Source: Mycobacterium stomatepiae (GTDB lineage: Bacteria; Actinomycetota; Actinomycetes; Mycobacteriales; Mycobacteriaceae). From it: a stretch of DNA of 64,000 nt. The DNA lies in assembly GCF_010731715.1 (NCBI RefSeq), contig NZ_AP022587.1, positions 3,720,001 to 3,784,000 of the forward strand, in the 5' to 3' direction. Numbering within the stretch: the stretch's first letter is position 1; every line of letters begins with the position of its first letter. A model generated the notes under the pieces. That model was not told where the DNA came from, ran no database searches, and was given only the letters and a program-made list of their open reading frames with translations. Below, piece by piece: positions 56,101-64,000 of this stretch. Made by a program: the position numbers and the translations under genes.

Positions 56101-58033
56101 GTTGACCCTGACCGGCGGTGCCGCCGTGACCGCGCTGGCGTTACTGCGCCGCGCGTCACTGCGTCAAGCCGTCGCCGACGGCGTAGCGATCGCCGTGGCC
56201 GCCGTGCCGGAGGGGCTGCCGCTGGTGGCCACGCTGTCCCAGCTCGCCGCGGCCCAGCGCCTCACGTCACACGGGGTACTGGTCCGCTCGCCGCGCACGA
56301 TCGAGGCCCTGGGCCGCGTCGACACCGTATGTTTCGACAAGACCGGCACTCTCACCGAGAACCGGCTGCGCGTCCTGTGCGCGATGCCGCCCGATGCGCG
56401 ACCGGGGGACCCCTACCCCGAAGCCGAGGATCCGCGCTCGGCCGCGGTGCTGCGAGCCGCCGCCTGGGCGTCCCCGCAGCCTCAAGACGGACAAGGCCAT
56501 GCGCACGCCACCGACGAGGCGATCGTCACCGCGGCAAGTTTCCTTCTCACCAAGAACAAGGCGGGGTGGCAGTTGCTCGCCGAGGTGCCGTTCGAGTCCA
56601 GCCGCGGCTTCGCCGCCGCGATCGGCACCCTCAGCGACGACTCGGACACGCCGGTGCTGATGCTCAAGGGAGCCCCCGAGGTGGTGCTGCCGCGCTGCCG
56701 GTTCGCCAACCCGGACGCCGACCGCGCGCATGCCGAAGCGGTGGTACGCGGCCTCGCCGAGCGCGGCTTGCGGGTGTTGGCGGTGGCCCGCCGGCCCTGG
56801 CCCAACGGGACCACTCACGATGTCGACACCGACGCCGACGCTGTCGACGCCACCGCGCAGGACCTCGAACTGCTGGGCTACGTCGGGTTGGCCGACACCG
56901 CCCGGGCATCGTCACGCCCCCTGATCGAGGCGCTGGAGGCCGCCGGCCGCGACGTCGTGCTGATCACCGGTGACCATCCGATCACCGCGCGGGCGATCGC
57001 CCGTCAGCTGGGATTGCCGGCGGATGCCCGGGTCATCACCGGCGCCGAGCTGGCCGGTCTTGACGAGGACGCCGCCGCCAAGGTCGTCTCCAACGTCCAA
57101 GTCTTCGCCCGCGTCAGCCCGGAGCAGAAGGTACAGATCGTGGCCGCGCTGCAGCGCTGTGGACGGGTAACGGCGATGGTCGGCGACGGCGCCAACGACG
57201 CCGCCGCGATCCGGATGGCCGACGTAGGCATCGGCGTGAGCGGCCGTGGTTCGTCGGCCGCCCGCAGCGCCGCCGATATCGTCTTGACCGACCGCGACCT
57301 GTCCGTACTGCTCGACGCGCTGGTCGAGGGCCGCAGCATGTGGGCGGGCGTTCGCGACGCCGTCACGATCCTGGTCGGCGGCAACGTCGGCGAAGTGTTG
57401 TTCACGATCATCGGGACCGCGTTCGGCCAGGGCCGCGCGCCGGTCGGGACCCGGCAGCTGCTCTTGGTGAACCTGCTCACCGACATGTTCCCCGCACTCG
57501 CGGTCGCCGTCACGTCGCAGTACGTCGAACCCGACGAGGACGAGTACGAATCCGAGGAAGAGGCCGAAAAGGCCCGCGCCGCACACCGACTCGCGGTGCT
57601 GACCGGGCCTACACCTTCGCTGGACGCCCCGCTGATGCGCCAGATCGTCACCCGGGGCGTCGTCACCGCCGCCGGCGCGACCGCCGCATGGACCATCGGT
57701 CGTTATGCGCCTGGCAGCGAACGCCGCACGGCGACAATGGGATTGACAGCACTGGTGACGACGCAGCTCGCCCAAACGCTGCTGACCCGCCAGCACAGCC
57801 CGCTGGTCGTGGCGACCGCGCTGGGCAGCGCGGGTGTCCTGGTAGGCATCGTCCAGACGCCGGTGGTCAGCCAGTTCTTCGGATGCACACCGCTGGGGCC
57901 GGTCGCGTGGTCGGGTGTGATGGGAGCCACCGCGGGCGCCACGGCAATCTCGTGGCTGGCACCCAACTGGCTGAACAAGACCGTCGGCGTCATCCAGCCC
58001 AACGGCGAGACCGAAGACGAGCAGGACGCTTAG
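53177..58033 (+). CDS. ctpI: Giant P-type ATPase CtpI
   Basis: A 1618-residue P-type ATPase, near the 1632 of CtpI (Rv0107c). The first roughly 700 residues are a long extension of unknown role with several hydrophobic stretches, starting MKIPGVTSVVAGLTDGAAQL. The ATPase core follows: actuator motif LLTGESLPLDKQ, membrane motif AVPEGLPLV, phosphorylation site FDKTGTLTENR (Asp about 1054), TGDHP and the hinge MVGDGANDAAAI. The C-terminal membrane helices resemble those of P2 (calcium-type) pumps and lack heavy-metal-binding CPC. Its ion is not established. The two convergent stop codons share bases with the downstream ligase (58030-58033). Confidence 0.93.
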   Translation: MKIPGVTSVVAGLTDGAAQLVKAGVHTAAGAAGAVQLLASPVVELAGPVMQSMADSTGRALGINPSSNGSPGPITPPVRWRSGQRVHLDLDPLLPFSRWYEYSAVIEEPVRRIPGVAEAHVEGSLGRLVFELSEDAEDYDGVVDEVRSTVAAVAADLASTKSDVPISAPFADPGNPLAILVPLTAAAMDMVAMTAAVTGWVTRLPAAPQTTRAAAALINHQPRMVSVLESRLGRVGTDVVLAATTAAAHGLTQSFGTPFLDLTQRTLQISEAVAHRRVWREREPHLASPVRPQAPVVPVISSAGAKSHLPRHSWAAAAAGEASHVVVGGAIDAAMDTEKGSMAGPVESYVDSAANGSLIAAASALVAGGGTEDAAAAIEAGVPRAAHMGRQAFASTLGRGLANGGQLVLDPGALRRLDRVKVVVIDGAALRGDHRAVLRSIGEAPGWDDDRVYEVADALLHGEKAPEPDPDELPATGAHLRWVPVQGPSATPAQGLESADLVVDGESVGTVEVGWEVDPYAIPLLQTANRTGARVVLRHVAGTEDLTASVAATHPPGTPLLTVVRDLRSDRGPVLLITAVHRDFASTDTLAALAIADVGVALDDPRAATPWTADIITGTDLADAVRILSAIPVARSASESAIHLAQGGTTLAGLLLVTGSDQERPTNPASFRRWLNPVNAAAVTALVTGTFSASRVLRLPDPTPQPLTAWHALDPEIVYSRLAGGSRPLAVETLTPSWRRRLDDLSYSPPFAALRVPLHNLSRLAAATRVELSDPLTPILAVGAAASAIVGSNIDALLVGGVMTANAITGGAQRLRAEAAAAELFAEQDQLVRRVAVPAVATTRRRLEAAQRATRTVTVSAKSLRPGDVIDLAAPEVVPADARLLVAEDLEVDESLLTGESLPLDKQVEPVAVNDPERASMLFEGSTIVAGRARAIVVATGVNTATHRAISAVADVETAAGVQARLRELTSKVLPLTLTGGAAVTALALLRRASLRQAVADGVAIAVAAVPEGLPLVATLSQLAAAQRLTSHGVLVRSPRTIEALGRVDTVCFDKTGTLTENRLRVLCAMPPDARPGDPYPEAEDPRSAAVLRAAAWASPQPQDGQGHAHATDEAIVTAASFLLTKNKAGWQLLAEVPFESSRGFAAAIGTLSDDSDTPVLMLKGAPEVVLPRCRFANPDADRAHAEAVVRGLAERGLRVLAVARRPWPNGTTHDVDTDADAVDATAQDLELLGYVGLADTARASSRPLIEALEAAGRDVVLITGDHPITARAIARQLGLPADARVITGAELAGLDEDAAAKVVSNVQVFARVSPEQKVQIVAALQRCGRVTAMVGDGANDAAAIRMADVGIGVSGRGSSAARSAADIVLTDRDLSVLLDALVEGRSMWAGVRDAVTILVGGNVGEVLFTIIGTAFGQGRAPVGTRQLLLVNLLTDMFPALAVAVTSQYVEPDEDEYESEEEAEKARAAHRLAVLTGPTPSLDAPLMRQIVTRGVVTAAGATAAWTIGRYAPGSERRTATMGLTALVTTQLAQTLLTRQHSPLVVATALGSAGVLVGIVQTPVVSQFFGCTPLGPVAWSGVMGATAGATAISWLAPNWLNKTVGVIQPNGETEDEQDA

Positions 58034-59592
58034 GTCGCCAGCTCCCTGCGGATGACCTTGCCGGCAGGATTGCGGGGAATGCTGTCGACGATGTGGATGT
58101 CCCGCGGCTGCTCGAAGCGGGAAACCTTGTCCTTCAAGTACTCCCGTAGCGCCAGCACGTCGATGTCGCGCCGGCCGCGGGCGATGACAAACGCGGCCAG
58201 TCGTCGCCCGAACTGCTCGTCGGGCACCCCGACGACCGCGGTCTCGGCGACGTCGGGATGTTCGGCGAGCGCGTTCTCCAGCGCCCTGGGATAGACGTTC
58301 TCCCCGCCCGATACGATCATGTCGTCCTCGCGGCCGACGATATAGAGCCGGCCGGAATTGTCCAGATAGCCCATGTCCCCGGTGCTGGTAAATCCGTCGA
58401 TGACAGCCTTACCGCCCCCGCCGGTGTAGCCTTCCGAACCCAACTCACCCCCAACGAAGATGCGACCGGTAACCCGAGACCCGACTGGCCTGCCGGTTTT
58501 GTCGAGGATGCGTACCGGACACCCGGCAACCGGTCGTCCCAACGTGTCCGGGGCATGACGCAGCTCGAAAGGTGTTGCCAAGGAACCGATCCCAACTTCG
58601 GTGGATCCATAGAGGTTGTACAGGACATCGCCGTAGGCGTCCATGAAGCGGCGCGCCAGGCTGGGATCGAGCCGATCCCCGCTGGAGATCACCACCTTCA
58701 ATGACTCCAACGGATTTCGCGCCCGCACCCGCTGCGGCAGATCCAGGATCCGAGCCAGCATGATCGGAACGACGCTCATCGCATCGGCGCGCTGCAGCGA
58801 CGCCTGCGCGAGTGTCTGTTCGGCGTCGAAGCGGCGCCGCGTGAGCATGGTGGCGCCCAGGCTGACCGCAAGCGTCATGATGCCGAAGCCGAGCCCATGG
58901 AACATGGGGGTCGCCAAGGCTATTCGTGATCCGCTGCGCAGACCGGTGCGTTCGAGAATGGTCACACCCGCGCCTAGGCCGGTACTGATCCGCGGTGTGC
59001 GGGGCGCCCCCTTCGGGATACCCGTGGTACCGGAGGTCAGCAACACGATGCGGCCGGCCGACGCAACTTTTAGCCGGGACTTGCCCGCAGTGGTCTCGAC
59101 GCTCCCCGGCTCGATCACCTGCACAGAAGGGGCGGCATCACGGATCTGCACCACAAACTCGTTGTCGCAGAACATTGTTATGACCTGATGCGCGCTCAGC
59201 GCGCCGGCGAGGGCGGTGCTGCGGAAGTCGGTGTTCACCAGCACCACATCCGCCCCGACCATGGCGGTGGCGAATACGGCGGCAGTGAAGTCGCGACCGT
59301 TGCGGCACATGATCCCGACCGCCTCGCCCGGCCCGGCGCCCGCGTCGACGAGCTCGTGCGCGAGCGACTCGATCTTCTCCTGCAGCTCGCGGTAACTCAG
59401 CGCCCCGTCGTCGTCGATGATCGCGGTGCGCTCGGGAAAGCGGGCCGCCGCGATGGCCGGCAGCGTGCATAGATTCGTGCCGCCGCGAAACACCGCACGG
59501 ATCAGCCGCACCGCGCCGGCCGGGGTGGGCACGCCCAGCAGCCGCGACGACACCAACGCTTTGGCCGTCGTGGCGGCCACACCGTCGGTCAC
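58030..59592 (-). CDS. FadD-type acyl-CoA ligase
   Basis: ANL ligase of 520 residues. VLLTSGTTGIPKGAPR is the P-loop, YNLYGSTEVGIGSLA the A5 motif, GFTSTGDMGYLDNS the A7 motif, and NPAGKVIRREL carries the catalytic Lys. It resembles mycobacterial long-chain acyl-CoA ligases. GTG 59592 overlaps the stop of the SDR gene (GTGA), with AAAGGA upstream, and fixes the start; the frame further upstream lies in the SDR gene. The SDR-ligase operon is absent between Rv0107c and Rv0106 in M. tuberculosis as I recall it, so it is probably an insertion or a lineage difference. Confidence 0.87.
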   Translation of the reverse strand: MTDGVAATTAKALVSSRLLGVPTPAGAVRLIRAVFRGGTNLCTLPAIAAARFPERTAIIDDDGALSYRELQEKIESLAHELVDAGAGPGEAVGIMCRNGRDFTAAVFATAMVGADVVLVNTDFRSTALAGALSAHQVITMFCDNEFVVQIRDAAPSVQVIEPGSVETTAGKSRLKVASAGRIVLLTSGTTGIPKGAPRTPRISTGLGAGVTILERTGLRSGSRIALATPMFHGLGFGIMTLAVSLGATMLTRRRFDAEQTLAQASLQRADAMSVVPIMLARILDLPQRVRARNPLESLKVVISSGDRLDPSLARRFMDAYGDVLYNLYGSTEVGIGSLATPFELRHAPDTLGRPVAGCPVRILDKTGRPVGSRVTGRIFVGGELGSEGYTGGGGKAVIDGFTSTGDMGYLDNSGRLYIVGREDDMIVSGGENVYPRALENALAEHPDVAETAVVGVPDEQFGRRLAAFVIARGRRDIDVLALREYLKDKVSRFEQPRDIHIVDSIPRNPAGKVIRRELAT

Positions 59593-60479
59593 GGCACGTC
59601 CTTTCGAGAATCGGCGAAGAACCTTCGATGCCACAACCGGGCCGCCCACTCCGCCGGGCCGGCTAGCAGCACCGAGGCCAGCTCGGCGGGAAACACCCAG
59701 GGGGGTTCGTTGCTGCGCGGGCGCTCGATGATCACCTTGGCGATGGCGTCGGCGGCTTCGTCAGGGGACAGACCGGGTAGGCGGCCCAGGATCGGCGTCG
59801 GTGCGATCATCCGGGTGCGGACCAGGGCGAAGTAGACCGAAGTGACGTCGACGCCGTCGGCGTGCAGTTCGGGTGCCACGCTGCGCAGCCAGCGATCGAA
59901 GGCGCCCTTGGACGCCTGATAGGCGCCCCACTGCGGACCGGGTGCGACCCGCACCCCGACGCTCGACACGTTCACGATGTGGCCGCCGCGGTTATCCCGC
60001 ATCGCCGGCAGCAGTCCCAGTAACAGCCAGATCGGCCCCAGGTAGTTGATGTCGATGGTGCGCTGGAAATCGTGTGGACGGTCGTACTGGTGATGCAGCG
60101 AACGACGCAGCGACCTGCCGGCATTGCTGACCACGACGTCCAGCGGGCCGTGGTTCTCGGTGATCTGCTTGGTCAGCACGTGGACAGCGGCCTCGTCGGT
60201 CAGATCCGTCGGGTAGGCGACGGCGTGCCCGCCACCGGCGTTGATCGCCGCGGCGAGGTCGTCGAGCCGCTCCGCCGATCGGGCGACCACCAGCACCGTC
60301 GCTCCGGCCGCGGCCAACTTGCGGGCAGTCGCCTCCCCGATGCCGTACGACGCACCGGTGACCAGCACCGTCTTGCCCGAAACCGCGGCGCGCAGCTTGT
60401 CGGGATCCGCCACCCGCGCCGGGTTGGCCAATCGGTCCGTCGCCGTCTTCAAGGCCTGGCCTATCAAGTTCACCTTCAC
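59589..60479 (-). CDS. Short-chain dehydrogenase/reductase
   Basis: SDR of 296 residues, longer than the classical form. TGASYGIGEATARKLAAAG is the cofactor motif, VVSNAGRSLRRSL holds NAG, and WGAYQASKGAFDRW the Tyr-x-x-x-Lys pair. The C-terminal 60 residues, SPDEAADAIAKVIIERPRSN onward, match the DltE-like/long SDRs that act on lipids. The GTG start at 60479 has a weak ribosome-binding site; GTG 60473 is an alternative. It is translationally coupled to the ligase, so both probably act on a fatty substrate. Confidence 0.83.
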   Translation of the reverse strand: MKVNLIGQALKTATDRLANPARVADPDKLRAAVSGKTVLVTGASYGIGEATARKLAAAGATVLVVARSAERLDDLAAAINAGGGHAVAYPTDLTDEAAVHVLTKQITENHGPLDVVVSNAGRSLRRSLHHQYDRPHDFQRTIDINYLGPIWLLLGLLPAMRDNRGGHIVNVSSVGVRVAPGPQWGAYQASKGAFDRWLRSVAPELHADGVDVTSVYFALVRTRMIAPTPILGRLPGLSPDEAADAIAKVIIERPRSNEPPWVFPAELASVLLAGPAEWAARLWHRRFFADSRKDVP

Positions 60480-60627
60480 ACCGCATTCACCGAGATGGCG
60501 TGCCGAGCCCTGGTGCAGCGCTGCTTTCCCAACGCTGTGCGACTCGTAACCTACAGCTACCAGACCGCTCGTAGAGGCCGAACCAGTGGTCCCGGCTAAA
60601 GGCCCATGAAGCGGACGCGGTGTTAGT

Positions 60628-61821
60628 TCACGACTCCCGACGGTCGGAGTCGGTCGCGACTTCCTCGGCCGTGCCGGAGGTTTCGTCGCAGGGGTCCTGA
60701 TGCCAATCGCCGAACGGGTCGGGGTAGCCCGCCCACTCCCGTGGCCGCTCCATTTCCGCGTCGGTCAGCAGCGCCCCGTACAGGGCGTCGAGAATGTCAG
60801 GAGGTTCCGCGCCGCAGGTCAACACCGTCATCGCCGTGTGCCGGTCGCCGAATCGATACTCCCATTGCAGCTCGGCGAAGAGGCGCCGTTCCGCGTCGAC
60901 ATTGGCCACCTCCCGAGCGGTCATGGCCGCCAACCACTTTCCCGCGCTGGCAACCCGCAAACCTCCACCGGCCGACTCCAGCCACATCACCTGGTCGGGC
61001 CGGCTAGCCAGCCACAGCCGTCCGCGGGTCCGCACCACGCCGGTCAGCAACAGATCCACCGCGGTGTGTAGGCGCTCGGGGTGAAACGGGCGTCGCGCGT
61101 TGAACTCGACGATTCGCACCGCTGCGTCGGCGCCCAGCGGCGGCCGTCCGGCGAGCAGCCAACCGTGCGGATGATCGCTGCGCCCACGTCGGGAGTCGTC
61201 TTCCAGATTCGCCAGCGCCGTCTCGACGCGCTCGAGGCCCACGGTGATCCGCGCCCGCGGCGCGAGCCTGCGCAGCACGGCCAGGGTCACGGGCTCGGGC
61301 CGGTTCAGCACCAGCAGGTCGGCGAACTCGGCCTGCCCGATGACGGCCTGGGCCATCGTGCGACCGTCGCGCAGCACGGCGTCCCCGAGCGCGCGGTGCA
61401 GCCAGGTGCGGGAGTCGACACACGTCACCACCCCGGCGATCGCCACGTCCAGGGCAGCCGGCCCGTCGGCGTAGCCGGGACCCATCCGCACGCGGACGTG
61501 ATTGATCGCGACGCAGATAGGCTCGGGTTCCAGCCACTCGGACAACCGCACGACGATCCGCTCGACGCCGGCGTGGCGGGCCAGTTTGCGCAGCATCATC
61601 AGCAGGTCGTTGCGGACGGTGCAGGACACACACCCATGGGCAAGCTCCAATGCCTCCTCGGCAGTGGTTAATTCGCCCTTGCACAACATGGCCGTCGTGC
61701 GCCGCACCACGTGGCCGTCGAACCGATGCTCGACTACCACGCTTCCGGACCGGTGCAGGAAGGTACCCGTCACCGCGTCGGTGTCGCCCTGACCCGCTAC
61801 CAGCACCACCGGCGTCCGCAT
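60628..61821 (-). CDS. COG0523 (CobW-like) zinc-homeostasis protein, Rv0106-like
   Basis: A 397-residue protein of the COG0523 metallochaperone family, near the 398 of Rv0106. The metal motif is GCVSCTVRNDLL (C-x-x-C) and the CobW C-terminal domain has VVRTRGRLWLASRPDQVMWL. The P-loop is degenerate: VLVAGQGDTDAVTGTFL replaces G-x-x-G-x-GKT, so GTP hydrolysis is doubtful, a trait I recall for the Rv0106 group. ATG 61821 with AAGGGG upstream fits the M. tuberculosis N-terminus MRTPV. It starts just beside a Zur-box-like site and is divergent from cysteine-poor ribosomal genes, so zinc starvation probably induces both. Confidence 0.88.
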   Translation of the reverse strand: MRTPVVLVAGQGDTDAVTGTFLHRSGSVVVEHRFDGHVVRRTTAMLCKGELTTAEEALELAHGCVSCTVRNDLLMMLRKLARHAGVERIVVRLSEWLEPEPICVAINHVRVRMGPGYADGPAALDVAIAGVVTCVDSRTWLHRALGDAVLRDGRTMAQAVIGQAEFADLLVLNRPEPVTLAVLRRLAPRARITVGLERVETALANLEDDSRRGRSDHPHGWLLAGRPPLGADAAVRIVEFNARRPFHPERLHTAVDLLLTGVVRTRGRLWLASRPDQVMWLESAGGGLRVASAGKWLAAMTAREVANVDAERRLFAELQWEYRFGDRHTAMTVLTCGAEPPDILDALYGALLTDAEMERPREWAGYPDPFGDWHQDPCDETSGTAEEVATDSDRRES

Positions 61822-61832
61822 CCCCACCCCTT

Positions 61833-61854
61833 ATTGCAAATGATTGTCAATAAT
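61833..61854. promoter_or_regulatory. Zur-box-like palindrome 1
   Basis: TTGCAAATGATTGTCAATAA is an A/T-rich palindrome of the kind bound by mycobacterial Zur (consensus near TGAAAATGATTTTCA). It lies 12 bases upstream of the COG0523 gene and should repress it when zinc is plentiful. Confidence 0.72.
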
Positions 61855-61888
61855 GCTTCCGCCACGGTACAGTGCCGGGTAGGTCTTG

Positions 61889-61910
61889 TCGAAAATGGTT
61901 TTCAATAATC
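61889..61910. promoter_or_regulatory. Zur-box-like palindrome 2
   Basis: GAAAATGGTTTTCAATAA (core 61891-61908) matches the Zur-box consensus closely and lies 85 bases upstream of rpmB. It probably represses the rpmB-rpmG-rpsN-rpsR operon in zinc-replete cells. Confidence 0.8.
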
Positions 61911-61994
61911 GTGGCCCTGTCAAGCTCCGACTTGTTGGGCGGATTGCGTGGCTTTGGCCCGACGACTCGACGCTCGACGGAGAAGAGGAGATGT

Positions 61995-62231
61995 ATGCCC
62001 ATGCATTGTCAGGTCACCGGCCGCACAGTGGGTTTCGGTAACTCGGTATCGCACTCGCATCGCCGAACCAAGCGCCGGTGGTCGCCCAACATCCAGACCA
62101 AGACGTATTACCTACCGTCGGAGCGCCGGCGCGTCACGTTGCGGGTAAGCGCCAAGGGAATCAAGGTCGTCGACCGTGACGGCATCGAGGTCGTGATGGC
62201 GCGACTTCGCCGCGAGGGTCAGCGGATCTGA
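61995..62231 (+). CDS. rpmB: Ribosomal protein L28, zinc-independent paralogue
   Basis: Large-subunit protein L28, 78 residues. [20 protein letters not shown] and [15 protein letters not shown] are L28 signatures. Only one cysteine is present, so it lacks the two C-x-x-C pairs of the zinc-binding form. Such C-minus copies replace the zinc form during zinc starvation. GAGGAG precedes the ATG. It is the first gene of a four-gene operon behind a Zur box. Confidence 0.93.
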   Translation: MPMHCQVTGRTVGFGNSVSHSHRRTKRRWSPNIQTKTYYLPSERRRVTLRVSAKGIKVVDRDGIEVVMARLRREGQRI

Positions 62232-62395
62232 TGGTGCGCAACGAGATTCGACCTATCGTCAAGCTGCGCTCGACGGCAGGCACCGGCTACACCTACATCA
62301 CCCGCAAGAACCGGCGCAACGATCCCGACCGGCTCACACTACGGAAGTACGACCCGGTGGTCCGCCGCCACGTCGAATTCCGGGAGGAACGCTGA
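62231..62395 (+). CDS. rpmG: Ribosomal protein L33, zinc-independent paralogue
   Basis: Large-subunit protein L33 of 54 residues, starting [20 protein letters not shown] and ending [10 protein letters not shown]. It has no cysteines, so the zinc ribbon of the C-plus form is absent. Its ATG overlaps the rpmB stop (TGATG), which couples their translation. Confidence 0.92.
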   Translation: MVRNEIRPIVKLRSTAGTGYTYITRKNRRNDPDRLTLRKYDPVVRRHVEFREER

Positions 62396-62701
62396 ATGGC
62401 CAAGAAATCCAAGATCGTCAAGAACGACCAGCGTCGCGCGATCGTCGCCCGCTACGCCGAACGTCGCGCGCTGCTCAAGGAGATCATCCGTTCTCCGGCA
62501 AGCGATCCCGAGCAGCGGCTGACCGCACAACGGGCGCTCGCCCGCCAGCCACGCGACGCCAGTGCGGTGCGGGTCCGCAACCGCGACTCGGTCGACGGCC
62601 GTCCCCGTGGGCACCTGCGCAAGTTCGGGTTATCCCGGGTGCGGATGCGCGAGCTGGCGCACGAAGGGCAACTGCCCGGAGTGCGCAAGGCGAGTTGGTA
62701 A
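62396..62701 (+). CDS. rpsN: Ribosomal protein S14, zinc-independent paralogue
   Basis: Small-subunit protein S14 of 101 residues, the long form without a zinc ribbon. [20 protein letters not shown] and the S14 core [20 protein letters not shown] are clear, and no cysteines are present. The short zinc-binding S14 has C-x-x-C pairs. It begins directly after the rpmG stop with GGGAGGAA upstream. Confidence 0.93.
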   Translation: MAKKSKIVKNDQRRAIVARYAERRALLKEIIRSPASDPEQRLTAQRALARQPRDASAVRVRNRDSVDGRPRGHLRKFGLSRVRMRELAHEGQLPGVRKASW

Positions 62702-62959
62702 ATGGCCGGCAAGTCGAAAAACAAGACCCGGCCCACCCGCACTCAGCCGGCCGAGAAGAAGAGGAACCTGCTGAGCAGCCTCGGGCTCAAGTACGTCGAC
62801 TACAAAGACATCACGACGTTGCGGATGTTTCTCTCCGAGCGTGGCCGAATCCGATCTCGGCGCGTCACCGGCCTCACGGTCCAGCAACAACGGCAGGTCG
62901 CGATCGCCATCAGGAACGCCCGCGAGATGGCACTGCTGCCGTACATCAACGAGCGCTAA
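62702..62959 (+). CDS. rpsR: Ribosomal protein S18, zinc-independent paralogue
   Basis: Small-subunit protein S18 of 85 residues. The core [20 protein letters not shown] and the following [20 protein letters not shown] are diagnostic, and there is no cysteine. It starts immediately after the rpsN stop. Its stop shares bases with the convergent gene that follows (62956-62959). In M. tuberculosis these four paralogues lie at Rv2058c-Rv2055c; here they are next to the COG0523 gene. Confidence 0.93.
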   Translation: MAGKSKNKTRPTRTQPAEKKRNLLSSLGLKYVDYKDITTLRMFLSERGRIRSRRVTGLTVQQQRQVAIAIRNAREMALLPYINER

Positions 62960-63999
62960 TCCCGAATGAAACCCTTGTTACGCATCAGCACGTCCGCGAG
63001 GAATCCGTCGTGCGGGATCTCGGGCGCACCAAAGAACGTCGGGTGGTTTCCGCGGTAGACGTTGCTGACTGTCGGGTCGCCCAGCACGCTGTCGACCAGG
63101 CCGTCGTCGCCGGTAATCAAGTTGATTACCAATGAGTTTCGTAACGGTGCCAGGCCGGCGTCGCGTGACCACGGCGAAACCCACACACACGGGAACGGCA
63201 GTTCGATGTTGAGCTTGTCGACGTCGGGCTCGGCCAACAGGTGTACGGCCGGACGCAGCGCGGCGTAGCCGTCGCCCACCGCGGCAACGACCTGATCGGC
63301 GCCGAGCAGCGCGGTGGTGCCCGCGGCCTTGGTGGCCAGATAGTCCGCCAGCGCCCGCGCCTTTTCGACGGCTTGGGTGGGCAGAATCGCCCGTTCGTCC
63401 TCGGTGGGCAGCGGTTCGATCGTCGCCAACTTCTCGGCGATCGCCGCGGCCAGCGGGGCCGGGTCGCCCTCGTAGAGCGCCGCGGTGGTGTTGACGCACG
63501 CCACACCACCGAGATTGGCGATCGAGTCGACGATGAGATCCAAGTAGTCGCGCCAATCGCGATCGGCGGTGATCAGGATCTTGGCGCGGCCCGGGCCGTT
63601 CACCATCACCGTCGGATCGGCGGCGTATTTGTCGACGACGTCCTGGCCGCCGTACACCATGGCAAGATCTGCGCAGCGGATGATCTCGTCGGCGCCGCCG
63701 TGATCGGTGGGCAGAAAGACAACGTCCTCGTGCCGAAATCCGGCCTGGCGCAACGCGTTGACCAGACGATGCCCGGTGAAGGGCTCGCGCCGCGACGGGC
63801 GCACCGCGACCCGGTAACCCAGGGCGAGCGCTTGGGGCCACAGACCGCGCACACCCGGTCCGTTACCCGCGGCGTGCACCGCGAACACCTCGCCGCGCCG
63901 CGTCCAGACCGCACTGCCGGCGCGGGTGCGTTCGTCGCGCCAGTCGCGGGCCGCGCCCATCGGCTGGGCCGGGCGCACCGCGTCGAAGGCGTGGGCAAC
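62956..63999 (-). CDS. Aldehyde-dehydrogenase-like protein (5' end outside window)
   Basis: The visible 347 residues form the C-terminal part of a protein that continues beyond the window; no stop interrupts the frame up to the edge. [20 protein letters not shown] and [14 protein letters not shown] look like a nucleotide-binding domain of aldehyde-dehydrogenase or LuxC-like acyl reductases, and [16 protein letters not shown] has the Cys at the position of the ALDH nucleophile. I am not certain of the family. It occupies the place of Rv0104. The apparent GTG at 63978 is not taken as the start. Confidence 0.6.
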   Translation of the reverse strand, partial: VAHAFDAVRPAQPMGAARDWRDERTRAGSAVWTRRGEVFAVHAAGNGPGVRGLWPQALALGYRVAVRPSRREPFTGHRLVNALRQAGFRHEDVVFLPTDHGGADEIIRCADLAMVYGGQDVVDKYAADPTVMVNGPGRAKILITADRDWRDYLDLIVDSIANLGGVACVNTTAALYEGDPAPLAAAIAEKLATIEPLPTEDERAILPTQAVEKARALADYLATKAAGTTALLGADQVVAAVGDGYAALRPAVHLLAEPDVDKLNIELPFPCVWVSPWSRDAGLAPLRNSLVINLITGDDGLVDSVLGDPTVSNVYRGNHPTFFGAPEIPHDGFLADVLMRNKGFIRD

Positions 64000-64000
64000 G

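Overview
The window is high-GC actinobacterial DNA and almost certainly comes from a non-tuberculous Mycobacterium. I identified genes by protein recognition and recalled family knowledge; no database search was run. The backbone matches the M. tuberculosis H37Rv segment Rv0131c to about Rv0104, read in the opposite direction: fadE1, htdZ, fbpC, a DUF1275 protein, mak, treS, pepA, an Rv0121c-like flavoprotein, fusA2, fadD7, oxcA, oxyS, ldtA, an Rv0111-like acyltransferase, ctpI, an Rv0106-like COG0523 protein and rpmB. Accessory blocks interrupt this backbone.

Region by region. (1) 0-2.2 kb: lipid genes fadE1 (cut by the window edge) and htdZ, then a DUF302 gene. (2) 2.2-5.7 kb: a CsoR/CstR-type repressor with two operator-like palindromes, then a decaying stretch with an mmpL tail remnant, a frameshifted phosphodiesterase, an intact MarR regulator and a frameshifted ABC exporter pair. 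(3) 5.8-21.1 kb: conserved core with antigen 85C, the TreS-Mak trehalose-to-maltose-1-phosphate module (TreS has an unusual active-site change), the serine protease PepA, FusA2, the oxalate pair OxcA/FadD7, the regulator OxyS and the L,D-transpeptidase LdtA. A short isochorismatase-like gene relic lies between oxyS and ldtA. (4) 21.2-31.8 kb: carboxylic acid reductase, a lipoprotein, an enoyl reductase-like enzyme, an NRAMP-superfamily transporter with a non-canonical metal site, its long leader carrying an M-box (Mg2+) riboswitch, an O-methyltransferase and an acyltransferase-SGNH protein.

(5) 31.9-49.9 kb: a catabolic island. A leftward operon encodes SDR, Rieske oxygenase, Baeyer-Villiger-type monooxygenase, SDR, CaiB CoA-transferase, ThDP lyase-like enzyme and aldehyde dehydrogenase. 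A rightward operon encodes an SMP-30 beta-propeller lactonase-like protein, a GntR regulator, acyl-CoA ligase, SDR, a broken FadD and a zinc alcohol dehydrogenase. Together they suggest oxygenation of a cyclic substrate, ring expansion to a lactone, hydrolysis, CoA activation and C-C cleavage; the substrate is unknown. (6) 50-53 kb: an ECF sigma factor with a SnoaL-like tail, divergent from an SDR-DUF899 pair, with two 24-bp repeats between them. (7) 53-64 kb: the giant P-type ATPase CtpI, an SDR-ligase pair, and a zinc-starvation module (COG0523 protein divergent from cysteine-poor L28, L33, S14 and S18) with two Zur-box-like palindromes. The window ends inside an aldehyde-dehydrogenase-like gene.

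The most interesting signal is the M-box riboswitch upstream of the atypical NRAMP transporter (28.7-29.0 kb). It suggests that the transporter moves or responds to Mg2+. I saw no CRISPR array, insertion sequence, rRNA or tRNA.
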